Assembly (NCBI RefSeq): GCF_947501415.1
Contig: NZ_CANMVL010000009.1
Location: 1 to 64,000 of the forward strand
Reading direction: 5' to 3'
Length of the DNA stretch: 64,000 nucleotides
DNA from: an uncultured Halomonas sp.
GTDB lineage: Bacteria; Pseudomonadota; Gammaproteobacteria; Pseudomonadales; Halomonadaceae
The translations under genes and the position numbers were made by a program. Under the pieces are notes generated by a model. That model saw only the letters and a program-made list of their open reading frames with translations. It searched no databases and was not told where the DNA came from. The first letter of the stretch is position 1. Every line of letters begins with the position of its first letter. This document shows positions 54,248 through 63,432 of this stretch, piece after piece.

Positions 54248-54784
54248 CTACAGGGAAGCCGCTGCCCGGGCAGCCTGGTCATAGATCCCCGACATCGCCC
54301 GCAGCATGCTGGCCAGGCGACTCGTCTCCTCGGGCTCGATGCCAAGCGAGGAGAGCGACTCGATCAGGCAGTCCTCGCGAATCTCGGCATAGCGCTGGCA
54401 GGTGCTGCGCCCGAGTTCGGTGGTGCGGAAGAAGGTCTCCTTGCCGTGCTTCTCGCCCTGCACCAGCTCATGCTTGGCCAGCTTCTTGAGGGCATAGGTC
54501 ACGGTGTGACTATCCTCGACATTGAGCACCAGGCAGATATCTGCCAGGCGCTTGGCACGCTCGCGGTGATTGACGCTATGCAACACCAGCACATCCAGAG
54601 AGCCCAGTTCCGGGTAGCCGGCCGCGGCCATGCAGCGCACCATCCAGCGGGTGAAGGCGTGGGAGGCGATGATCATGCCGAACTCGAACTCCGACTGCTC
54701 CTGGGCTCGGTGAGAGAGGTGCTCCGAGGAGACGATGGGGCCGCTGACGCGGCCCCTGGGGTGAGTGACGGTAGAGTCTGTCAT
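54248..54784 (-). CDS. MarR-like winged-helix regulator
   Basis: A 178-aa winged-helix protein. The core runs SEFEFGMIIASHAFTRWMVRCMAAAG, then RLADICLVLNVEDSHTVTYALKKLAKHELV as the HTH and recognition helix, then KETFFRTTELGR as the wing. It is encoded 7 bases after the TRAP large permease, so it is the last gene of dctPQM-marR and probably regulates that transporter or the pxp genes. The ligand is unknown. Confidence 0.82.
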   Translation of the reverse strand: MTDSTVTHPRGRVSGPIVSSEHLSHRAQEQSEFEFGMIIASHAFTRWMVRCMAAAGYPELGSLDVLVLHSVNHRERAKRLADICLVLNVEDSHTVTYALKKLAKHELVQGEKHGKETFFRTTELGRSTCQRYAEIREDCLIESLSSLGIEPEETSRLASMLRAMSGIYDQAARAAASL

Positions 54785-54791
54785 GGAATGC

Positions 54792-56087
54792 CTACTTGTT
54801 CATGGCGCTGGGCAGATAGGTGACGATCTCGGGGAAGAGCGAGATCAGTACCACTCCCAGCAGCATCAGGAAGAAGAAGGGCAGGGCGGCCCAGGCGATG
54901 GAGAGGATGTTGCGGCCGGTCATGCCCTGGAGCACAAACAGGTTGAAGCCCACGGGCGGTGTGATCTGGGACATCTCCACCACGATCACCAGGAAGATGC
55001 CGAACCAGATCAGATCGATGCCCGCCGCCTCCACCATGGGCAGCATGATGGAGGTGGTCAATACCACCACCGAGATGCCATCGAGGAAGCAGCCCAGCAG
55101 GATGAACAGCAGCGTCAGGGCCGCCAGCAGCATCCAGGGTGACAGCTCCAGGGTGCCGATCCAGGCGGCGAGATCCCGAGGCAGCCCGGTGAAGCCCATG
55201 GCGGCGGTCAGGAAGGAGGCGCCGGCCAGGATAAAGGCGATCATTGTCGAGGTGCGAACGGCACCGAGCAGGGCATCGCTGAAGACGCGGCGATTCATGG
55301 TGCCTTGAAAGCGCGCCAGCAGCAGCGAGAGGACCACGCCCACCGCCGCGGCCTCGGTGGGGGAGGCGAGGCCGGCGTAAATCGAGCCGATCACACCGAC
55401 GATCAGCCCCAGCAGCGGAATCAGCCGCCGTGCACGGCGCAGCTTCTCGCCCAGCGGCAGGCGCTCCTCCCCCGGGGGCACCCGGTCCGGATAGCGCCAC
55501 GCCCAGAGCATCAGATAGAGGGCGAACAGCGAGATCAGCATCAGGCCCGGCAGCACCCCCGCCATGAACAGGCGTGAGATGGACTGGTCGGTGGCCACGC
55601 CGTAGACGATCAGGATGATCGAGGGGGGAATCAGCAGTCCCAGGGTGGCGGAGCCCGCCAGGGTGCCGATCACGACACTCTCGTCGTAGCCGCGCCGGGT
55701 CAGCTCCGGAATGGTCATCTTGCCCATGGTGGCACAGGTGGCCGCCGACGAGCCGGAGACGGCCGCGAAGAGCCCCGACCCCACCACATTGGTATGCAGC
55801 AGGCGGCCGGGGATGCGCTGCATCCAGGGCGAGAGGCCGGTGAACATGTCATCGGCCAGGCGCGAGCGAAACAGGATCTCGCCCATCCAGATAAACATCG
55901 GCAGGGCGGTCAGCTCCCAGCTGTAGCTAGAGCCCCAGATATCCGAGGCCATCACATCGCCAGTCGGGATCGAGGTGAACTGGGAGAGCCCCAGCCAGCC
56001 GAGGGCCATCAGCGAAAAGGCGACCCAGACGCCGCTGCCGAGCAGCAGCAGCAGGGCTCCGAAGAGGACAAGCATCATCAATAGCAT
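54792..56087 (-). CDS. dctM: TRAP transporter large permease (DctM type)
   Basis: A 431-aa permease with about 12 helices. ALPMFIWMGEILFRSRLADDMFTG, VSGSSAATCATMGKMTIPELTRRGYD and GVLPGLMLISLFALYL are DctM family signatures. It uses a sodium or proton gradient to import a carboxylate-type solute presented by the DctP protein. It is 14 bases after the small permease. Confidence 0.95.
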   Translation of the reverse strand: MLLMMLVLFGALLLLLGSGVWVAFSLMALGWLGLSQFTSIPTGDVMASDIWGSSYSWELTALPMFIWMGEILFRSRLADDMFTGLSPWMQRIPGRLLHTNVVGSGLFAAVSGSSAATCATMGKMTIPELTRRGYDESVVIGTLAGSATLGLLIPPSIILIVYGVATDQSISRLFMAGVLPGLMLISLFALYLMLWAWRYPDRVPPGEERLPLGEKLRRARRLIPLLGLIVGVIGSIYAGLASPTEAAAVGVVLSLLLARFQGTMNRRVFSDALLGAVRTSTMIAFILAGASFLTAAMGFTGLPRDLAAWIGTLELSPWMLLAALTLLFILLGCFLDGISVVVLTTSIMLPMVEAAGIDLIWFGIFLVIVVEMSQITPPVGFNLFVLQGMTGRNILSIAWAALPFFFLMLLGVVLISLFPEIVTYLPSAMNK

Positions 56088-56101
56088 GGGAATCTCCGGA
56101 C

Positions 56102-56653
56102 CTATTCCTGGCCGCTGTCATCGATGGTGAAGGTATGAGGGCGGCGAATGGCGATGTTCAGGGTCTGCAGCAGCGTCTCGATCAACACCAGGCAGAACAG
56201 GATCACCCCCGTGATCATGGCGGACTGGGGAATCCACAGGGGGATGGTCACCAGCCCATAGGAGGTCTCGTTGAAGGCGATGCTGTCGGCGAGCAGCCAG
56301 TAGAGGTTCCAGGCCAGATAGAGGCATAGCGTCAAGGCCACACCCAGACAGAACACCTCCACCCAGGCCCGAAGGGCCGGCGCCAGGCGGCCGATCAGCA
56401 GGGTGACGCGAATATGGCCGCCATGCACGAAGGTGTAGGCCAGCCCCAGGAAGCTGGCGCCGACCAGCAGGAAGCCGGAGATATCGGAGAGGGCGGGGAT
56501 CGCCAGGCCGATGCGCTCGCCACCGATGGCGGTGGCGAGTCGGTCGATCAGACGGCCGACGATCTGGGCGCTGATCAACAGGCAGATCAGCGTCAGGCAG
56601 GCGGCCGAGAGGTAGCCGCCGAGGTTATAGAGGGGTCGCAGTCGATAGGTCAT
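56102..56653 (-). CDS. dctQ: TRAP transporter small permease (DctQ type)
   Basis: A 183-aa four-helix subunit. LVGASFLGLAYTFVHGGHIRVTLL is the conserved DctQ motif between helices 2 and 3. It works with DctM to form the membrane domain. It sits between the binding protein and the large permease, in the usual P-Q-M order. Confidence 0.92.
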   Translation of the reverse strand: MTYRLRPLYNLGGYLSAACLTLICLLISAQIVGRLIDRLATAIGGERIGLAIPALSDISGFLLVGASFLGLAYTFVHGGHIRVTLLIGRLAPALRAWVEVFCLGVALTLCLYLAWNLYWLLADSIAFNETSYGLVTIPLWIPQSAMITGVILFCLVLIETLLQTLNIAIRRPHTFTIDDSGQE

Positions 56654-56718
56654 GGGCGAGGTTCCACGAAGGGTCCAGGCGTGCCCCGGCCCTTGTGGCC
56701 GGGGCGGTCGATTCGGGA

Positions 56719-57723
56719 TTACTCCCCGGCACTCCGGTAGGCATCGAGGATCGTCTGACCCTGCTCACCGGCACGTTCGACCCACTCCTCGGTCATGGTG
56801 TCGCCGACCTCCTTGAGCGTTTCGGCCAGTGCCTCGCTGGGTTCGGTGACGGTGATGCCGTTCTCCTCGAGCACGGCGATGGCGTCATCGGTCTCCTGGC
56901 GACTCATCTCCCAGCCACGGGTCTCGGCCTCGGCGGCGGCCTCGAGCAGGGCCTGCTGGCTCGCCTCGGGAAGGCGCGAGAAGGCCTTCTCGCTGACGAT
57001 GATCATATTCTTCGGCAACCACAGCTGGGCGTGGTTGAAGTGGTTGAGGTAGTCCCAGGCCTTGGTGTCGGCGCCGGTGGCGGGCGAGGTGATCATCGCC
57101 TCGACGCGGCCGGTGCTGAAGGCGGTGGGGATGTCCGGCACCTCCACCTGGGTGGGCACGGCACCGACCAGCTGGGCGATACGCTCGCTGGAGGTGTTGT
57201 AGGCACGCATGCTGAGGTTCTTGAGATCGTCGCCGCTCTCGATGGCCTGGTTGGTGTAGATGCCCTGGGGCGGCCACGGCACGGTGAAGAGCAGGCGCAG
57301 GCCCTGCTTCTGCAGCTCCTCGGCGATGATCTCGCGGGAGGCCTCCCACAGCGTCCAGGCCTCCTCGTAGCTGGCGGCCAGATAGGGCACGGAATCCACC
57401 TCGAAGATGGGATTCTCGTTGGCCAGCCGCGACATGATCACCTCACCCATGGGCACGATGCCCCGACGCACCGAGTTCTTGATCTCGGCATGACCAATCA
57501 GCGAACCGTTGGAGTGGACGGTGATATCCAGCTCGCCATCGGTCGCCTCACGCACGTCTTCGGTGAATTCACGAATATTGACGGTATGAAAGGTGCGATC
57601 ACCGTAGGGCGTGGGCATATCCCACTCGGTGGCGGCCTGGGAGCTTGTGCCTATGGTGGCCAGGCCGACGCCGAGAGCGGCGGCGGTCGCCAGGTAGGGA
57701 AGTCGGGAGAGGCTAACAGTCAT
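56719..57723 (-). CDS. dctP: TRAP transporter solute-binding protein (DctP type)
   Basis: A 334-aa periplasmic receptor. The ATG at 57723 has AGGATC upstream. The signal peptide ends near TSSQA. Family features are the GDRTFHTVNIREFTEDV start, VMSRLANENPIFEVDSVPYL, and the substrate-binding Arg segment LKNLSMRAYNTSSERIAQLVGAVPTQVEVPDIPTAFSTGRVEAM. Ligand class cannot be read, but the neighbouring pxpABC genes suggest 5-oxoproline or another small carboxylate. Confidence 0.92.
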   Translation of the reverse strand: MTVSLSRLPYLATAAALGVGLATIGTSSQAATEWDMPTPYGDRTFHTVNIREFTEDVREATDGELDITVHSNGSLIGHAEIKNSVRRGIVPMGEVIMSRLANENPIFEVDSVPYLAASYEEAWTLWEASREIIAEELQKQGLRLLFTVPWPPQGIYTNQAIESGDDLKNLSMRAYNTSSERIAQLVGAVPTQVEVPDIPTAFSTGRVEAMITSPATGADTKAWDYLNHFNHAQLWLPKNMIIVSEKAFSRLPEASQQALLEAAAEAETRGWEMSRQETDDAIAVLEENGITVTEPSEALAETLKEVGDTMTEEWVERAGEQGQTILDAYRSAGE

Positions 57724-57886
57724 CGAGAGATCCTCGTGATGTGTTTCTTGGAGTGTTTTTTCTGCCGCGTTTTTTCCGGACAGGGAATTCATGTCAGCGG
57801 CTACGCTGTGAGTGTAGTCGCTGAAAGGATGCGAGGTTAGGTGCGAGGAGTTGGCTACGTCAACGATAACTAGACTAATAGACGAT

Positions 57887-57902
57887 GTTTTGACGGCAAA
57901 AC
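57887..57902. promoter_or_regulatory. Inverted repeat GTTTTG-ACGG-CAAAAC in the dctP/pxpA divergent region
   Basis: Perfect 6-bp arms, 41 bases before the pxpA start. It overlaps TTGACG (57890-57895), a plausible -35 for pxpA. It is a candidate operator for the MarR-like or GntR-type regulator nearby. Confidence 0.5.
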
Positions 57903-57942
57903 GTTGGTAAATTCTTATCAAATTTCAGATCGGGAGACTCGC

Positions 57943-58704
57943 ATGATGTCACGCCTCTTGCTGCTCAATGCCGATATGGGGGAGAGCTTCGGCCCCTGGG
58001 TCATGGGAATGGACCAGGAGGTGATGCCCCATGTGGACCTTGCCAACGTGGCCTGCGGCTTTCATGCCTCGGATCCCGATGTGATTCGCCAGACCGTGCG
58101 CCTGGCGGCGCGGCATGGCGTGCGGGTCGGGGCGCACCCGGCCTATCCCGACCTGGTGGGCTTCGGTCGCCGTTCACTGGCCTGTTCGGCCCAGGAGGTC
58201 GAGAACCTGGTGCTCTATCAGCTGGGGGCCCTGGCGGGAGTGTGTCGCGCGGAAGGCCTCGAGGTCAGCTATGTGAAACCTCACGGCGCCCTCTACAACG
58301 ATATGGCCCGGGACCCGGAGATCATGAGCGCGGTGATGCGGGCGATCCTGGCCTTCGACTCCTCGCTGCCCCTGATGACCATGGCGACCCGGGACACATC
58401 GACGGTCGCCGACCTGGCCCGCCAGCACGGGGTCAATCTGTGGTTCGAGGCCTTCGCCGACCGCGCCTACGACGGCGCGGGGCGGCTGGTATCGCGCCGG
58501 GAGCCAGGTGCTGTCCATCATGACCCCGAGGTGATCATCGACCAGGCCGTGCGCATCGCCAGTGGCGAGCCACTGGTGGCAAACGATGGCAGTGAATTGA
58601 CCCTGGCCGCCGACACGCTCTGTGTGCATGGCGACAATCCCGAGTCCATCGCCGCGGTGAAGGCGATCCGCGAGGCACTGAACCGTGTGGGAGCCGGGGC
58701 ATGA
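57943..58704 (+). CDS. pxpA: 5-oxoprolinase subunit PxpA (LamB/YcsF)
   Basis: A 253-aa TIM-barrel-type protein. The ATG at 57943 has GGGAG upstream. [12 protein letters not shown] is the family signature, then [29 protein letters not shown] and [11 protein letters not shown] are all conserved. With PxpB and PxpC it hydrolyses 5-oxoproline (pyroglutamate) to glutamate using ATP. Its stop overlaps the pxpB start (ATGA). It is divergent from the TRAP operon. Confidence 0.95.
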   Translation: MMSRLLLLNADMGESFGPWVMGMDQEVMPHVDLANVACGFHASDPDVIRQTVRLAARHGVRVGAHPAYPDLVGFGRRSLACSAQEVENLVLYQLGALAGVCRAEGLEVSYVKPHGALYNDMARDPEIMSAVMRAILAFDSSLPLMTMATRDTSTVADLARQHGVNLWFEAFADRAYDGAGRLVSRREPGAVHHDPEVIIDQAVRIASGEPLVANDGSELTLAADTLCVHGDNPESIAAVKAIREALNRVGAGA

Positions 58705-59462
58705 GCCAGGCGTCGACCTCAGGACTGCCCACGCCGCGGATTGAATCTGCCGGCCTCGATGGCTGGCTGGTGCGGCTCTTCTCGACCATCGATGAGGCCA
58801 ACCTGGCCTGGCTGGGTGCCCTGGCACGGCGTTGCGAGGCCGCCTTCGGCGAGGCCCTCGTCGATCTGGTGCCCTCCTATACCACGCTGCTGGTGGTATT
58901 CGACCCGCTTAGGCTCTCCCCCGAGGCGGCGCGTCGACGGTTGGCCGACCTGCTGGCCGACTTGCTCGCCAACCCGGCCCCCGAGCAGGAGGCAGGGGCC
59001 GGCGAGCTCCATGAGCTGCTCACCTGGTATGACCCCAGCGTGGGCCCGGACCTGGAGCGGGTGGCACGGCGCACGGAGATGAGCCGAGAGGCGGTGATCG
59101 AGTGCCATGCCGGCCAGGAGTATCGTGTCTTCGCGCTGGGCTTCGCGCCGGGCTTCGCCTTCATGGGGCTGCTCGACCGGCGCCTCGAGGTGCCGCGGCT
59201 GGATACCCCGCGCCAGCGAGTGCCGGTCAACAGCGTCGCCATCGCCGGCCGCCAGACCGCCGCCTACCCCGCGGTGTCGCCGGGGGGCTGGAACCTGCTG
59301 GGCAGGACCACGGCGCGGTTGTTCGATCGTGATCGGGAGGGCTTCAGCCTGCTGCGGGTCGGCGATCGGGTGCGGTTCGTCCCTGTGGACCGGGCGACAT
59401 TCGAGCGCCATGGCGGTGATGCGACGCCAATGGAAGCGCGGCCGCTGGAGGCGGGTATATGA
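58701..59462 (+). CDS. pxpB: 5-oxoprolinase subunit PxpB (KipI/carboxylase C1 family)
   Basis: A 253-aa protein with [44 protein letters not shown] split across two conserved blocks ([10 protein letters not shown] and RLDTPR..VPxxSVAIAG), and [11 protein letters not shown]. It works with PxpC in binding ATP and phosphorylating 5-oxoproline. It overlaps pxpA and pxpC by 4 bases each. Confidence 0.95.
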   Translation: MSQASTSGLPTPRIESAGLDGWLVRLFSTIDEANLAWLGALARRCEAAFGEALVDLVPSYTTLLVVFDPLRLSPEAARRRLADLLADLLANPAPEQEAGAGELHELLTWYDPSVGPDLERVARRTEMSREAVIECHAGQEYRVFALGFAPGFAFMGLLDRRLEVPRLDTPRQRVPVNSVAIAGRQTAAYPAVSPGGWNLLGRTTARLFDRDREGFSLLRVGDRVRFVPVDRATFERHGGDATPMEARPLEAGI

Positions 59463-60403
59463 ATAAATATACCGTTATCGGATTTCGCGTGGATCGTGCG
59501 GGGCCTCTGGCGCTGCTGCAGGATGCCGGTCGGTTCGGCGTGCGGCGTCTGGGGGTGACCCAGGGCGGGCCAGCGGATCTCCACGGGTGGGCCTGGGCCA
59601 ACCGGCTAGTAGGTAACGCCTGGGGCACACCGGCGCTGGAGGTCACCTTCGGGGGGCTGGCCCTGGTGGCCGAACGCGACCTGAGCATCGCGGTGGCCGG
59701 GGCCGACCTGGCCGCCACCCTCAACGGGGAACCCCTGGCGCTCTGGCGGCCGGTGTCGATCAAGGAGGGTCAGACCCTGGCCTTTGGCACGCCACGCAAT
59801 GGCCTGCGAGCGTATCTGGCGGTGGCCGGCGGCTTTCGGGCCGAGCCGGTGCTGGGCAGTGTCAGCTGTGTGGTGCGCGAGGGGCTGGGAGGCTTCGATG
59901 GCCATGGCGGCAAGCTCGCCGAGGGGGATCGCCTGGCGGTGTCGCCGGAGGCAGGGGAGCGGGTCGGCAGAGAGCCTGCCCCAACGCCGGAACAACCGGA
60001 CTACACCGGGCCGGCGACCCTGACGCTGCTGCCGGGGGCCCAGGTGGCGGACTTCACCGGCTCCAGCCTCTATGCCGCCTTCAACCGACCCTGGCGGGTG
60101 GACGATCGCGCCGATCGCATGGGGGTGCGGCTTACAGGCCCCCGGCTTGGCTGCCGCATCGGCTCATTAATCTCGGAGGGGATCGGGCTCGGGGCCGTGC
60201 AGGTGCCGCCGGACGGCCAGCCCATTGCGCTGCTCAATGACCGCCAGACCATCGGCGGCTATCCCCGGCTGGGTGCGCTGACGCCGCTGGCGGCGTCTCG
60301 CCTGGCCCAGTGCCTGCCGGGGCAGGAGGTGAGGCTGGTCGCCACCTCCAGCGAGCGAGCGCTGGGCGACTACCGTAACTTCCGGCGCTCGCTGGAACAA
60401 TAG
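59459..60403 (+). CDS. pxpC: 5-oxoprolinase subunit PxpC (KipA/carboxylase C2 family)
   Basis: A 314-aa protein with LLQDAGRFGVRRLGVTQGGPAD, NAWGTPALEVTFGG, SDR-like DDRADRMGVRLTGP and ISEGIGLGAVQVPPDGQPI, DRQTIGGYPRLG. All are PxpC signatures. It starts ATGA overlapping pxpB. The three genes form one translationally coupled unit of 5-oxoproline salvage. Confidence 0.95.
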   Translation: MNKYTVIGFRVDRAGPLALLQDAGRFGVRRLGVTQGGPADLHGWAWANRLVGNAWGTPALEVTFGGLALVAERDLSIAVAGADLAATLNGEPLALWRPVSIKEGQTLAFGTPRNGLRAYLAVAGGFRAEPVLGSVSCVVREGLGGFDGHGGKLAEGDRLAVSPEAGERVGREPAPTPEQPDYTGPATLTLLPGAQVADFTGSSLYAAFNRPWRVDDRADRMGVRLTGPRLGCRIGSLISEGIGLGAVQVPPDGQPIALLNDRQTIGGYPRLGALTPLAASRLAQCLPGQEVRLVATSSERALGDYRNFRRSLEQ

Positions 60404-60421
60404 CGGGCCGCCTGGCGGCGG

Positions 60422-60637
60422 CTAGGCCCCCAGGCCACTCTCGCGCAGCAGCTGGTCGATGCTGGTGCCGGCTCTCTCCGCCTTAGCTCCCTCCACCATC
60501 AGCTCGGCTTCGAGGGCGGCGACACCGCTCTCGAGGCAGCGCTCGATAAGTTCAGCCTTGCTCAGGCCGGTAGTCTGGGTGAGTGCGTCGAGGCGTCGAT
60601 CCAGTTCACGTGAAAACCGCAGTAGATGATGGGGCAT
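60422..60637 (-). CDS. Ribbon-helix-helix small protein (antitoxin-like)
   Basis: A 71-aa protein. The ATG at 60637 has GGAGAACG upstream. The RHH core is HHLLRFSRELDRRLDALTQTTGLSKAELIERCLESGVAALE, typical of CopG/Arc-type DNA-binding or antitoxin proteins. No partner toxin frame is present on either side. It lies between pxpC and the GntR gene and could regulate either. Confidence 0.65.
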   Translation of the reverse strand: MPHHLLRFSRELDRRLDALTQTTGLSKAELIERCLESGVAALEAELMVEGAKAERAGTSIDQLLRESGLGA

Positions 60638-60801
60638 AACACGTTCTCCATGGTAAGAGGCTTGCCGCGTCACACGACAATGGCCATCCTGGCAGGCCTG
60701 TATGTCCCTACCATGACAGATTTTCTGGAGAAAGGCATCGGAACGACTCTGCAGGGGTATCGTTGTTACCGACAAGGTGATAGCTAAAGGCGCCGGGGGG
60801 C

Positions 60802-61518
60802 CTAGGCCAGCCCCTGCTGACGCATCGCCTCGGTGATGATCGGCACCGGGGTCATCAGATGGTCGCGCATCATCCTGGTGGCACGTTCGATGTCCCGCGC
60901 CAGGATGACCTCGACGAGTTCGGTATGCTCCTGATGCTTGCGCGCCAGGGCCTCTTCGGAGAGTACCGTCTCACGAAGCCATAAATGGCGATAGCGCTCC
61001 ACCTGGTCGAACAGGCTGTCGCGAATCTGCAGCAGATGGGGGGAGCGACAGCCGCTGACGATCGCGCTATGAAAGGCCTGGTGGCGGGTATCCCAGACCT
61101 CGAGCAGCTCCTCCGAGGAGTTGACCTTCACCACCTTGGAGAGCGTATGGGCGCGGGCGAGGATGTCGGCTTCCCAGCTGTCATCGCCACGCTCGATGGA
61201 GAGCCTGAGCAGCAGCCCCTCGATCTGGGCCCTGGCGTCATAGATATCGTTGAGCTCGGCCAGCGACATCGGCGCCACCCGAAAGCCGCGCTGGCTGATG
61301 GCCACCACCAGGCGTTCCGCCACCAACTGGGAGAGTGCCTCGCGCAGCGGGCCGACGCCCAGGTCGTAGCGCTCCTTCAGACGGCTCATCAGCAGCTTTT
61401 CGCCGGGCTTGTAGACATTGCGGATGATGTCGTTCTTCAGGCGGTGGTAGGCGCTGACCCCGAGGTTTTCACGTGTTTTGCTGTCCATGTTGTCGTCATT
61501 TTTCCGATGTGCTGACAT
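60802..61518 (-). CDS. GntR-family regulator, FCD subfamily
   Basis: A 238-aa regulator. The winged HTH covers about residues 18-85 (YHRLKNDIIRNVYKPGEKLLMSRLKERYDLGVGPLREALSQL). The FCD ligand domain follows (IYDARAQIEGLLLRL, RHQAFHSAI) with a metal-binding His pattern and the C-terminal HTELVEVILARDIERATRMMRDHL. The sequence resembles CsiR/GlaR-type regulators of glutarate or amino-acid-derived carboxylates. The start is uncertain (ATG at 61518 or 61488). It could control the pxp/TRAP genes or the SulP gene upstream. Confidence 0.88.
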   Translation of the reverse strand: MSAHRKNDDNMDSKTRENLGVSAYHRLKNDIIRNVYKPGEKLLMSRLKERYDLGVGPLREALSQLVAERLVVAISQRGFRVAPMSLAELNDIYDARAQIEGLLLRLSIERGDDSWEADILARAHTLSKVVKVNSSEELLEVWDTRHQAFHSAIVSGCRSPHLLQIRDSLFDQVERYRHLWLRETVLSEEALARKHQEHTELVEVILARDIERATRMMRDHLMTPVPIITEAMRQQGLA

Positions 61519-61557
61519 GATAACCGAATATCGCCATCCTCGATAATGGCCGCTGGC

Positions 61558-63297
61558 CTACTCCATCTCCTCGTCATGAGTCGTTTCGCTCGGACTGGGC
61601 CTGAATGCCTGCCAGGCGGCGAAGGTGCTCAGAAAGATCCGGCCGGACAGGTCATCGAGGAAGTCGCTGCGCTTCAGGCGGTCCATGACCGGCCCCTTCA
61701 CCTCGGCGAGGTGCAGCGTGACCTCCGCCTCCTTGAGGCGCTCATTGATGGCCTCCAGACTCTCCAGCGCCGAGGCGTCGATCAAGTTGACCGCCGAGCA
61801 GATCAGCACCACATGCTCCAGACCGGGGTAACGAGCCACGATTTGCATGACCGTATCTTCCAGGTAGCGGGCATTGGCGAAGTAGAGGCTTTCGTCGATG
61901 CGCAGGAAGGCCACATGGCCGAGGGTCTCGACCTCATGGCGCTGGGTGCTGCGGAAGTGCTCGGTGCCCGGAATGCGCCCGACCACCGCGCTATGGGGGC
62001 GACTGGTACGATAGAGAAAGAGGCCGATGGAGAGCACCACACCGCTGATGATGCCCGCCTCGACGCCCTCCGTCAGGGTCAGCAGGATGGTGGCGGCCAT
62101 GGCGGAGAAGTCACTGCGCGAATAGCGCCAGGTCTGACGGATCAGCGGGATATCGACCAAGGTGAGAATGGCCACGGTGATGGTGGCGGCCAGGGTGGCG
62201 ATGGGCAGGTGATATAGCAGTGGGGTGAACAGCAGCGTGACCAGGCCGATACCCAGCGCCGCGAACAGGCCGGCAAAGGGGGTCCTGGCCCCCGCCTCGT
62301 CGTTGATCACGGTGCGCGAGAGGCCTCCGGTGACCGGCATGCCGCCGGTAACGGCCGCGGCCAGGTTGGCGCCCCCCAGTCCGACCAGCTCCTGATTGGG
62401 CGAGATGCGTTGACGGCGCTTGGCGGCGAGCATCTGGGCCATGGAGATGGATTCGACGAAGCCTACCACGCTGATCAGCAGGGCCGGCATCAGCAGGGCA
62501 CGCCACAGGCCGAGGTCCAGCTCCGGCAGGGTCAGCGGTGGCAGCCCGCCGGGAATGGCGCCAACCACGGCGACGCCACGCTCCTCGAGGCCGAGCTGCC
62601 AGCTCAGCAGTGTGGTGGCGACAACGGCCAGCACGGGCCCACTTCGTGCCACCAGGCCAGCGGTGGGGGCGGCGAGGCCCAGTTTGATCAGCAGCGGGCG
62701 GCTATAACGGCGGCTGGCGACCAGGAAGAGCAGGGTGCCCAGGCCGATGGCAAGCGTCGGCCAGTGCAGCCGGTGGAGCTGCTCGGCGAGGCTCGTCAGC
62801 AGCGTCAGGGCGGTGTAGCCGTCAGCCGAGATGCCGGCCAGGTGGGCTGCCTGGCTGATGGCGATCAGCACCGCCGAGGAGGCGAGGAAGCCGGCGATCA
62901 CCGGGTGGCTCAGGAAGTTGGCGAAGAAGCCCAGCCGCAGCAGGCCCATGGCGACCAGCATCGCCCCGGAGAGCAGTGACAGCACCAGGGCCGCCTGGAG
63001 GTAGGCGGCGCTGCCCGGGGTGGCAACATTGGAGAGGGCCGCGCCGGTCATCAAGGCGATGATCGCCACCGGGCCCACCGCCAGGGTGCGGCTGGTGCCC
63101 AGCAGGGCATAGAGCACCGCCGGCAACAGGCTGGCGTAGAGGCCCACCACCGCCGGAAGCCCGGCGAGCAGCGCATAGGCCAGGGACTGGGGGATCACCA
63201 TGGCGGTGACGATCACGCCGGCCAGTACGTCAGCCCCCAGCAGGCGCCGGTTATAGTGGGGTAGCCAGCTCAGGACCGGTAGATAGCGCTTGAGCAT
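61558..63297 (-). CDS. SulP-family anion transporter with STAS domain
   Basis: A 579-aa transporter. The ATG at 63297 has GGGGGAA upstream. The Sulfate_transp domain (residues about 10-400, about 12 helices) has MVIPQSLAYALLAGLPAVVGLYASLLP, the SulP hallmark. The STAS domain (about 440-560) contains HVAFLRIDESLYFANARYLED and VLICSAVNLIDASALESLE. Substrate may be sulfate, bicarbonate or a dicarboxylate. The downstream GntR gene is 39 bases away on the same strand. Confidence 0.93.
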   Translation of the reverse strand: MLKRYLPVLSWLPHYNRRLLGADVLAGVIVTAMVIPQSLAYALLAGLPAVVGLYASLLPAVLYALLGTSRTLAVGPVAIIALMTGAALSNVATPGSAAYLQAALVLSLLSGAMLVAMGLLRLGFFANFLSHPVIAGFLASSAVLIAISQAAHLAGISADGYTALTLLTSLAEQLHRLHWPTLAIGLGTLLFLVASRRYSRPLLIKLGLAAPTAGLVARSGPVLAVVATTLLSWQLGLEERGVAVVGAIPGGLPPLTLPELDLGLWRALLMPALLISVVGFVESISMAQMLAAKRRQRISPNQELVGLGGANLAAAVTGGMPVTGGLSRTVINDEAGARTPFAGLFAALGIGLVTLLFTPLLYHLPIATLAATITVAILTLVDIPLIRQTWRYSRSDFSAMAATILLTLTEGVEAGIISGVVLSIGLFLYRTSRPHSAVVGRIPGTEHFRSTQRHEVETLGHVAFLRIDESLYFANARYLEDTVMQIVARYPGLEHVVLICSAVNLIDASALESLEAINERLKEAEVTLHLAEVKGPVMDRLKRSDFLDDLSGRIFLSTFAAWQAFRPSPSETTHDEEME

Positions 63298-63432
63298 GTT
63301 CCCCCTTGGCCTGGCGGTTGGAATAAGCACCTAGCCTAAACGATATTAGTGGTCTCGTTCAGAGTTGGTTAGCATCGGATAAACACGTTTTAGCTTAATT
63401 ACCACACCAATCACCACACCCAAGGACATGAT

